A DNA stretch of 16,225 nt from Flavobacterium sp. (GTDB taxonomy: Bacteria > Bacteroidota > Bacteroidia > Flavobacteriales > Flavobacteriaceae), in contig JASLDM010000096.1 of assembly GCA_030151565.1 (NCBI GenBank), positions 1 to 16,225 on the forward strand, read 5' to 3'. A program made the translations under genes and the position numbers. Numbering within the stretch: position 1 is the stretch's first letter; the number at the start of each line of letters is the position of its first letter. Shown in pieces: positions 7,617 to 13,322 of the stretch. The notes beneath the pieces are model-generated. The model was given only the letters and a program-made list of their open reading frames with translations, did no database searches and had not been told where the DNA came from.

Positions 7617-7647
7617 TAAATATAAGTTAAATAAATCCAAACACAAA
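7617..7647 (-). promoter_or_regulatory. Candidate promoter of the unknown exported protein
   Basis: On the minus strand TTTG (7644-7647), a 19-nt spacer and TATATTTA (7617-7624) match the Bacteroidota consensus TTTG-N19-TAnnTTTG except for the last base. The -7 box ends 22 bp before the ATG at 7594. It lies next to the sdh terminator palindrome. Confidence 0.6.
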
Positions 7648-7661
7648 GCTATATAACAAAA

Positions 7662-7689
7662 GAACGCCGGTTGATATCAACCGGCGTTC
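7662..7689 (-). terminator. GC-rich perfect palindrome, terminator of the sdh operon
   Basis: The 28 bases are a perfect inverted repeat (arms GAACGCCGGTTGAT / ATCAACCGGCGTTC). As RNA it forms a 12-bp stem with loop AUAU. On the minus strand it is followed by CTTTTGTT, a moderate T tract, and lies 27 bp after the sdhB stop codon. Its high GC content stands out from the surroundings. Confidence 0.85.
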
Positions 7690-7716
7690 CTATAAACAAA
7701 TATAATATAAATACTA

Positions 7717-8460
7717 TTATTTAAAACTTGCTTTTAAATACTCTCTATTCATACGAGCGATGTTCTCAAGAGAAATTCCCTTTGGACATTCAACCTCACA
7801 AGCTCCCGTATTAGTACAGTTACCAAATCCTAAAGCATCCATTTCTTCTACCATGTTTAACACACGTTCTGTAGCCTCAACTTTTCCTTGTGGTAACAAA
7901 GCAAATTGAGAAACTTTTGCAGAAACGAACAACATTGCAGAAGAGTTTTTACAAGTTGCAACACAAGCTCCACAACCAATACAAGTAGCCGCGTCAAAAG
8001 CACGATCAGCATCATGTTTCGGCACAGGGATAGCATTTGCATCTTGAGTATTTCCAGACGTATTTACAGAGACAAATCCTCCTGCATGTTGAATTTTATC
8101 AAAAGCAGTACGATCTACTACTAAATCTTTAATTACCGGGAAAGCTTTTGCTCTGAAAGGTTCAATGTAGATTGTATCTCCATCTTTAAACTTTCTCATG
8201 TGTAACTGACAAGTTGTAATTCCTCTATCAGGTCCGTGAGCTTCACCATTAATAAACAAAGAACACATTCCGCAAATTCCTTCACGACAATCGTGATCAA
8301 AAGCTACTGGATCATCGCCTTTCTCAACTAGCTCATTGTTTAAAACATCAAGCATCTCAAGGAAAGACATATCAGGTGAAATTCCGCCGATTTTATAATC
8401 AACCATTTGACCTTTATCTTTGGCGTTTGATTGACGCCATATTTTAAGTGTAAGATTCAT
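7717..8460 (-). CDS. sdhB: Succinate dehydrogenase/fumarate reductase iron-sulfur subunit
   Basis: SdhB carries electrons from the flavoprotein to the membrane cytochrome b in complex II. From the ATG at 8460 the product is 247 residues. Cluster ligands can be seen: [2Fe-2S] C58, C63, C66 and C84 (CREGICGMC ... TTC); [4Fe-4S] C160, C163, C166 with C225 (CIGCGAC ... ECP); [3Fe-4S] C170, C215 and C221. The frame is open from a TTG at 8499, but that codon lies in an intercistronic hairpin and gives a 13-residue extension that does not look like the family N-terminus ([10 protein letters not shown]). Last gene of sdhCAB, 49 bp after the sdhA stop and followed by the palindromic terminator. Confidence 0.97.
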   Translation of the reverse strand: MNLTLKIWRQSNAKDKGQMVDYKIGGISPDMSFLEMLDVLNNELVEKGDDPVAFDHDCREGICGMCSLFINGEAHGPDRGITTCQLHMRKFKDGDTIYIEPFRAKAFPVIKDLVVDRTAFDKIQHAGGFVSVNTSGNTQDANAIPVPKHDADRAFDAATCIGCGACVATCKNSSAMLFVSAKVSQFALLPQGKVEATERVLNMVEEMDALGFGNCTNTGACEVECPKGISLENIARMNREYLKASFK

Positions 8461-8481
8461 TTGTATCGAATTTTTACAATA

Positions 8482-8504
8482 AGGTTGGTCTATGACCAAA
8501 ACCT
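8482..8504 (-). other. Intercistronic hairpin between sdhA and sdhB
   Basis: TTGGTC (8485-8490) pairs with GACCAA (8494-8499) across the loop TAT, and AGG (8482-8484) pairs with CCT (8502-8504) past a 2-nt bulge, giving about 9 bp. It fills part of the 49-bp gap between sdhA and sdhB. No T tract follows, so it is not a standard terminator; it could affect mRNA processing or stability, or be accidental. Confidence 0.4.
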
Positions 8505-8509
8505 CAATA

Positions 8510-10510
8510 TTATTTATAACTACGAGTTACCAATTTAATGTTTTCATAAACTAAGTCTTCTTTATGAAGCACTGCATCACTAGGCTTACCTTTGTATTCC
8601 CAAGCAGCAACATAAGCGAAGTTTTCATCGTCACGTTTTGCTTCACCATCCTCAGTTTGGTGCTCTTCACGGAAATGTCCTCCACAAGATTCTTCACGGT
8701 GCAAAGCATCTTTAGCAAACAATTCACCTAACTCCAAATAATCAGCTACTCTTAATGCTTTTTCTAACTCTTGGTTAAAGCTTTCATTAGTACCAGAGAC
8801 TTTTACGTTTTTGTAGAACTCTTCTCTCAGTTGAGCTATTTCAGTCATCGCTTCTGTTAACCCTTTTGCGTTACGAGCCATACCTACTTTATCCCACATG
8901 ATTTTTCCTAATTTCTTGTGGAAATAATCTACTGGATAAGTACCTTTATTATTAATCAAATGTTCAATAATTCCACGTACATTTCTTTCTGCTTCATCAA
9001 ACTCAGGTAAATCTGTTGGAATGGCACCAGTACGGATGTCATCCGCTAGATAATCTCCAATAGTATATGGCAATACAAAATAACCATCTGCCAAACCTTG
9101 CATTAAAGCAGAAGCTCCTAAACGGTTTGCTCCGTGATCTGAGAAGTTTGCTTCTCCTAAAACGAAACATCCTTCAATCGTAGACATCAAATTATAATCA
9201 ACCCAAACACCTCCCATTGTGTAGTGAACTGCAGGATAAATCATCATTGGAGTCGTGTACGGATCCTCATCTACGATTTTCTCGTACATTTGGAATAAGT
9301 TACCGTACTTATTTTCAACTACATCTCTTCCTAATTTGTAAACTAATTTCGCATCATTTTCATCTAAATGCTGGATTCTAGCTTGCTCTTTTCCATAACG
9401 ATCAATTGCTGAAGCGAAATCTAAATACACCGCTTCACCTGTCGCATTTACTCCATAACCAGCATCACATCTTTCTTTAGCTGCACGTGAAGCAACGTCA
9501 CGAGGTACTAAGTTTCCGAAAGAAGGATATCTACGCTCTAAATAATAATCTCTATCTTCTTCTGCCAACTGAACTGGTTTCAAACGTCCTTCACGAATAG
9601 CAATTGCATCTTCTTTTTTCTTAGGAACCCAAATACGTCCATCATTACGTAGTGACTCTGACATCAAAGTTAATTTTGATTGATGATCACCTGTAACAGG
9701 AATACAAGTTGGGTGAATTTGAGTGTAACAAGGGTTTGCGAAATAGGCTCCACGTTTATGTGCTTTCCAAGCAGCAGTAACGTTTGATCCCATTGCATTT
9801 GTAGATAAGAAGAACACGTTACCATATCCTCCAGTTGCAATCACAACAGCATGTGCTGAATGACGCTCAATCTCACCATTGATTAAGTTACGAGCAATAA
9901 TCCCTCTTGCTTTTCCATCAACCAAAACAATATCCAACATTTCATGTCTGTTGTACATTTTGATTTTCCCACGTCCAATTTGACGGTTCATTGCTGAGTA
10001 TGCACCTAACAACAATTGTTGACCTGTTTGACCTTTTGCATAGAAAGTACGAGAAACTTGTACCCCTCCAAAAGAACGGTTGTCTAAAAGACCACCATAT
10101 TCACGTGCAAACGGCACCCCTTGTGCAACACATTGGTCAATAATATTTTCCGAAACTTCAGCTAAACGATATACGTTAGACTCACGAGCACGGTAATCTC
10201 CTCCTTTTACAGTATCATAGAACAATCTGTAAACTGAGTCACCATCTCCTTGGTAGTTTTTTGAAGCATTAATTCCTCCTTGAGCTGCAATTGAATGCGC
10301 ACGACGAGGTGAATCTTGATAACAAAAAGCTTTTACGTTATAGCCTAACTCTGCTAAAGTAGCAGCAGCAGAACCACCCGCTAATCCTGTACCAACAACG
10401 ATAACATCAATGTTACGTTTGTTTGCAGGGTTAACTAATTTTATATGATTTTTATAATCTGACCATTTCTTATCGAGTGGCCCATTTGGAATTTTAGAAT
10501 CTAATTTCAT
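8510..10510 (-). CDS. sdhA: Succinate dehydrogenase/fumarate reductase flavoprotein subunit
   Basis: SdhA oxidises succinate to fumarate on the cytoplasmic face of complex II using covalently bound FAD. The product is 666 residues from the ATG at 10510; a TTG two codons upstream is less likely. The FAD-binding Rossmann motif [13 protein letters not shown] lies at 38-50, and H72 in [14 protein letters not shown] is the expected histidine for covalent FAD. HPTCIPV and SESLRNDGR (substrate-binding and catalytic region) occur midway, [19 protein letters not shown] is the C-terminal FAD contact, and [12 protein letters not shown] lies near the C-terminus. The sequence type resembles the epsilonproteobacterial/Bacteroidota enzymes that work with a single di-heme cytochrome b. 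It lies 17 bp downstream of sdhC. The direction of catalysis (succinate oxidation or fumarate reduction) cannot be read from the sequence. Confidence 0.97.
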   Translation of the reverse strand: MKLDSKIPNGPLDKKWSDYKNHIKLVNPANKRNIDVIVVGTGLAGGSAAATLAELGYNVKAFCYQDSPRRAHSIAAQGGINASKNYQGDGDSVYRLFYDTVKGGDYRARESNVYRLAEVSENIIDQCVAQGVPFAREYGGLLDNRSFGGVQVSRTFYAKGQTGQQLLLGAYSAMNRQIGRGKIKMYNRHEMLDIVLVDGKARGIIARNLINGEIERHSAHAVVIATGGYGNVFFLSTNAMGSNVTAAWKAHKRGAYFANPCYTQIHPTCIPVTGDHQSKLTLMSESLRNDGRIWVPKKKEDAIAIREGRLKPVQLAEEDRDYYLERRYPSFGNLVPRDVASRAAKERCDAGYGVNATGEAVYLDFASAIDRYGKEQARIQHLDENDAKLVYKLGRDVVENKYGNLFQMYEKIVDEDPYTTPMMIYPAVHYTMGGVWVDYNLMSTIEGCFVLGEANFSDHGANRLGASALMQGLADGYFVLPYTIGDYLADDIRTGAIPTDLPEFDEAERNVRGIIEHLINNKGTYPVDYFHKKLGKIMWDKVGMARNAKGLTEAMTEIAQLREEFYKNVKVSGTNESFNQELEKALRVADYLELGELFAKDALHREESCGGHFREEHQTEDGEAKRDDENFAYVAAWEYKGKPSDAVLHKEDLVYENIKLVTRSYK

Positions 10511-10527
10511 AATCAAAATTTTTATGA

Positions 10528-11352
10528 CTATTTAATAAAGTGAATGTACAATGGAATGATTGCGAACAAAGCAGGCACAACGTAAGCCATTATGTATCCA
10601 ATTCCCTTAATTGTACAATTGATTTTAGGATTATTCACACCCAACGATTGGAATGCGCTTTTAAACCCATGTGATAAGTGGAATCCAAGAACTATCATTG
10701 CAATTACATACAAGATAGTACTAATAAGTCCTGTATTTTCGTCTTTAAAAAACGCAATAGTAATTTTGTGTAAATCTTTGTAACCATCTGCAATCTTAAG
10801 ATCCATACCTCCTTGATAAAATGCAGTACCTTTCAATTCAACTTGACCAGCTTGAACAGCTTCAACTGGAATTGGATTACCTTGAACGGTTTTGTACAAT
10901 TCCATTTCTTGTCCTTGGAATTTAACAACTTCAATTTGCAAAGGCATTCCTTTGTCAAAGTGCATTTTAGCCCAGAAATTTACCATGTGGGTAACAATAA
11001 ACACCAACAATAAAGTTCCTAAAACAGCCATATTTCTTGAAGAAAATGAACTGTTAGCCGCAGCATTGTTTTTAGCATATCCGATTGGACGTGCTTTTTT
11101 GTTTTGGATAGTTAAAACGATACCATCAATCGCATGAAACAAGATTGAAATGTACGTAACATAAGATAATACTTTTACTGCTGGATTAGTAGTCATAAAT
11201 AACGCATATTCATTAAATGCAGATGCGTCACCAAAGATCAACTGAAGGTTTCCCGCCAAGTGACCTACCAAAAACAAGCATAAAAATAACCCTGTAAGAG
11301 CCATCCAGTATTTTTTACCGACTGATGACTTTAAAAGTGCAGATTTTGCCAT
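10528..11352 (-). CDS. sdhC: Succinate dehydrogenase cytochrome b558 subunit with long TM3-TM4 loop
   Basis: SdhC anchors SdhAB to the inner membrane and passes electrons to menaquinone through two haems. The product has 274 residues with five hydrophobic helices: about 16-40, 58-80, 108-128, 207-230 and 250-272. Candidate haem ligands are H31 (VGHLAGN), H73 (LFHAIDG), H122 (VTHMVNFW) and H225/H228 (FHLSHGF). [11 protein letters not shown] (85-95) and [12 protein letters not shown] (227-238) are typical of the b558 family of Bacillus, Wolinella and Bacteroidota. The family usually has about 200-255 residues; the surplus here is a hydrophilic stretch between helices 3 and 4 (about 130-205). 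First gene of the sdhCAB operon, with a promoter candidate 36-66 bp upstream. Confidence 0.95.
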   Translation of the reverse strand: MAKSALLKSSVGKKYWMALTGLFLCLFLVGHLAGNLQLIFGDASAFNEYALFMTTNPAVKVLSYVTYISILFHAIDGIVLTIQNKKARPIGYAKNNAAANSSFSSRNMAVLGTLLLVFIVTHMVNFWAKMHFDKGMPLQIEVVKFQGQEMELYKTVQGNPIPVEAVQAGQVELKGTAFYQGGMDLKIADGYKDLHKITIAFFKDENTGLISTILYVIAMIVLGFHLSHGFKSAFQSLGVNNPKINCTIKGIGYIMAYVVPALFAIIPLYIHFIK

Positions 11353-11387
11353 AATGTAATTTTAATAGTTTTCTTGAAAAAATCAAT

Positions 11388-11418
11388 CAAAAGTACGGCT
11401 AATTACACGGATTTACAA
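11388..11418 (-). promoter_or_regulatory. Candidate promoter of the sdhCAB operon
   Basis: On the minus strand TTG (11416-11418), a 20-nt spacer and TACTTTTG (11388-11395) match the Bacteroidota promoter pattern, with an exact -7 box. Transcription would start near 11380, leaving a leader of roughly 28 nt before the sdhC ATG. Confidence 0.6.
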
Positions 11419-11432
11419 TGACGAGCTATTTA

Positions 11433-11474
11433 TTTATACTGAGTATAAACAAATATAACTCTAGTTGTTTATAC
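11433..11474. promoter_or_regulatory. Inverted-repeat cluster upstream of sdhC, candidate operator
   Basis: Three copies of the 7-mer TTTATAC/GTATAAA lie here. The first two form the odd palindrome TTTATACTGAGTATAAA (11433-11449). The second and third form longer arms, GTATAAACAA (11443-11452) and TTGTTTATAC (11465-11474), separated by 12 nt, so arm centres are about two helical turns apart. The cluster starts 15 bp upstream of the sdh -33 element and contains a second exact TAnnTTTG match on the minus strand (TATATTTG, 11450-11457), a possible distal promoter. No T tract follows on either strand, so it is not a terminator. A transcription factor site is inferred. Confidence 0.4.
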
Positions 11475-11502
11475 AAAACGCTAAAAAGAAATATATTTAT
11501 TA

Positions 11503-11550
11503 ATCCCTAAAAATACATTTAAAACATTTTAACTAAAAAGTTTTAGGGAT
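11503..11550 (-). terminator. Weak inverted repeat spanning the ChaN-like gene stop codon
   Basis: ATCCCTAAAA (11503-11512) and TTTTAGGGAT (11541-11550) are 10-bp inverted arms separated by 28 nt, with the ChaN-like stop codon in the loop. What follows on the minus strand is A/T-rich without a clear T run. I see no better terminator before sdhC, so read-through from the ChaN-like gene is possible. Confidence 0.25.
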
Positions 11551-12387
11551 ATCACTATCTATAGCTATTATAAAATCAGCCAAATCTAAATTTTCCAGAT
11601 TAAACTCATTCACATCTTCTTCTTCAACCATTGTTATAGTTATAATTTTCAAAGTAGGATTATAATACCGAAGATACCATCCTATACCTTCATACCTATC
11701 ACTGTGATAGGATCCGTTGAAATGCAAAAAAATAGAATCCTTTTTTACATTTTTTTCAACAAAATAAGCCATAGTTGCATCTTTAATAGCCTGAGCTTTT
11801 GGCAAATTTTCATTAACATGTTCATCATCAAACATCGTCAGCATTTTTTTGTAACTCGACAAATTTGCATCATATGGAAATGGCAATGGAGCTATCCACG
11901 TTTTTTCTTTTAAAGACAAACTGTCCAAAGACTCAACTCCTATTTTATAAACCTGACTTGCATAGCGCCTAGGTACATTAGTAGCGATAAAAGACAAACC
12001 ATTAGTTTTAGCCAGTTTCACCAAAGGAGCGTAATCGGTTTTATAATTACTCCATAAACGCATCTGTTCATAAAATTCTCCCTCAGAAATATTTCCATTA
12101 ATATAACTTGTTAGAACATCTTGATTATCTGCTTCAAACATTTCAGCACCTAAAACAAGATTTTTATTAAGAACGAGCTTACTTGCTAATTTCCATTGCA
12201 ACCAATGGCCTATAGAATTATTATGAAACTCTCCAAAAAGTATAACATCAGCATTATCTAGTTTACGTACCATTTTCTCGAATGTAACCTTTTTGCCTTT
12301 TGATGAGTATATTTGAAATGGTTTTACGGGCTGTGCATCCATCAAAAAAACTACAAATGAAAATAAAACAACATATAGTACTCGCAT
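11533..12387 (-). CDS. ChaN family exported protein (putative haem/iron-associated)
   Basis: The product is 284 residues with an N-terminal signal sequence (MRVLYVVLFSFVVFLMDAQ). It has the ChaN/DUF399 signatures: ILFGEFHNNSIGHWLQ around residues 50-65, GAEMFEADNQDVL around 80-92, and a segment around FIATNVPRRYASQV in the middle. ChaN from Campylobacter is an iron-regulated lipoprotein shown to bind haem in pairs. Here no lipobox cysteine is present at the signal peptide end, so the protein is likely soluble in the periplasm rather than lipid-anchored. A haem role is inferred from the family only; no TonB receptor or other uptake gene is in the window. The neighbouring sdhC encodes a haem protein, but that adjacency is weak evidence of a link. 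Divergent from the alpha/beta hydrolase gene. Confidence 0.82.
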   Translation of the reverse strand: MRVLYVVLFSFVVFLMDAQPVKPFQIYSSKGKKVTFEKMVRKLDNADVILFGEFHNNSIGHWLQWKLASKLVLNKNLVLGAEMFEADNQDVLTSYINGNISEGEFYEQMRLWSNYKTDYAPLVKLAKTNGLSFIATNVPRRYASQVYKIGVESLDSLSLKEKTWIAPLPFPYDANLSSYKKMLTMFDDEHVNENLPKAQAIKDATMAYFVEKNVKKDSIFLHFNGSYHSDRYEGIGWYLRYYNPTLKIITITMVEEEDVNEFNLENLDLADFIIAIDSDIPKTF

Positions 12388-12409
12388 TTTTTTCTATTTA
12401 ATTATCACT

Positions 12410-12417
12410 CAAATATA
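12410..12417 (-). promoter_or_regulatory. Candidate -7 box of the ChaN-like gene
   Basis: The minus strand reads TATATTTG, an exact TAnnTTTG match ending 22 bp before the ATG at 12387. No convincing -33 TTTG is found. Confidence 0.45.
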
Positions 12418-12480
12418 AAGAGAATATTCCTATTTAGATTGACTTTAATTAACTACACTTTACAAACAAGCTTAGTTTTT

Positions 12481-12507
12481 ATTTCTATAATAGAAATTGT
12501 ATTTTTG
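12481..12507 (+). promoter_or_regulatory. Candidate promoter of the alpha/beta hydrolase with embedded palindrome
   Basis: TATTTTTG (12500-12507) is an exact TAnnTTTG match 20 bp before the ATG at 12528. Immediately upstream lies the 17-bp odd palindrome ATTTCTATAATAGAAAT (12481-12497), in the spacer where the -33 to -7 region would be, a position suited to a repressor site. No good -33 element is visible. Confidence 0.4.
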
Positions 12508-12527
12508 CAGCTTAATTCCTTTCTAAA

Positions 12528-13322
12528 ATGAGCCAAAAGCAACTTATTTATAAAAATACTACGATCAACTATTACGATAAAGGCAAAGGTAATACGATTG
12601 TATTTTTACATGGCTTTCTAGAGAACCACAAAATGTGGCTTCCATTTTTGGATCGGTTTTCTCAAAATCATCGTGTCATTGCCATAGATTTATTAGGTCA
12701 CGGCAATACTGGATGCCTAGGCTACGTCCACACTATGGAAGAAATGGCAGATGCTATTTTTGCCGTTATAAGCGATTTAAAAATTAGAAAAATCACACTA
12801 ATTGGACATTCAATGGGCGGCTATGTTGCCCTAGCATTTGCAGAACTTTATCCAGACAACATACGTGGAATTGCATTGGTTGCATCCACCGCTAGAGCCG
12901 ATAGTGACGAACGAATACTCAATCGAAACAGAGCTATTGAATTAGTCAAAAAGAACCACACTTCTTTTATCAAAATTTCAATTACCAATTTATTTCAAAA
13001 TGAAAACAGAACGCTTTTCGAAAAAGAAATAAACGAAACAAAAGAAGAAGCACTAAAAACCCCACTACAAGGAATTATTGCAGCACTTGAAGGAATGAAA
13101 CAACGTCCTGATCGAGAAGTAATTCTCCATTTTGCCCCATATCCTATCACCTTGATACTCGGAACTTCAGACACTGTAATGCCCCTAGAAGAAACTAAAT
13201 CACAAGTAGAAGGTACAAATGTCCTACTTACAGAACTAGATGGAGGACATATGCTTCAAATCGAAAACCAAGAAGACTTAGAAAAAGAACTTCTTCACTT
13301 TATTAAAATAAAAAAACTATAA
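12528..13322 (+). CDS. Alpha/beta hydrolase, MenH-like serine hydrolase fold
   Basis: This 264-residue cytosolic protein has the complete alpha/beta-hydrolase layout. The oxyanion-hole strand ends in VFLHGFLEN (25-33), followed by AIDLLGHGNT (52-61), the nucleophile elbow GHSMGG (S95), the acid D215 in LILGTSDTVMP and H241 in LDGGHMLQ. A mobile cap of about 75 residues lies between strands 6 and 7. It could belong to the broad MenH/esterase/BioH group, but the sequence does not define a substrate, and no menaquinone or biotin gene is nearby. It is divergent from the ChaN-like gene and overlaps the stop end of the AddB-like gene by 6 bp, tail to tail, with no terminator between them. Confidence 0.92.
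   Translation: MSQKQLIYKNTTINYYDKGKGNTIVFLHGFLENHKMWLPFLDRFSQNHRVIAIDLLGHGNTGCLGYVHTMEEMADAIFAVISDLKIRKITLIGHSMGGYVALAFAELYPDNIRGIALVASTARADSDERILNRNRAIELVKKNHTSFIKISITNLFQNENRTLFEKEINETKEEALKTPLQGIIAALEGMKQRPDREVILHFAPYPITLILGTSDTVMPLEETKSQVEGTNVLLTELDGGHMLQIENQEDLEKELLHFIKIKKL

Noticed and set aside
7857..8124. Short open frames on both strands inside sdhB (61 and 72 codons)
   Set aside because: They overlap the cysteine-rich, strongly conserved sdhB region. Their products, rich in Cys or Leu, are what shifted readings of that gene would give.
8461..8499. TTG start extending SdhB by 13 residues
   Set aside because: The extension falls in the hairpin of the sdhA-sdhB gap and does not resemble the SdhB N-terminus; ATG 8460 begins [10 protein letters not shown], as expected.
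10592..11137. Three overlapping plus-strand open frames (63, 66 and 81 codons) opposite sdhC
   Set aside because: They lie entirely antisense to the well-supported sdhC and translate to sequences without family features; they are by-products of sdhC codon use.
11704..11913. 69-codon plus-strand frame opposite the ChaN-like gene
   Set aside because: Phe/Ile-rich antisense reading of an AT-rich gene; no support beyond an open frame.
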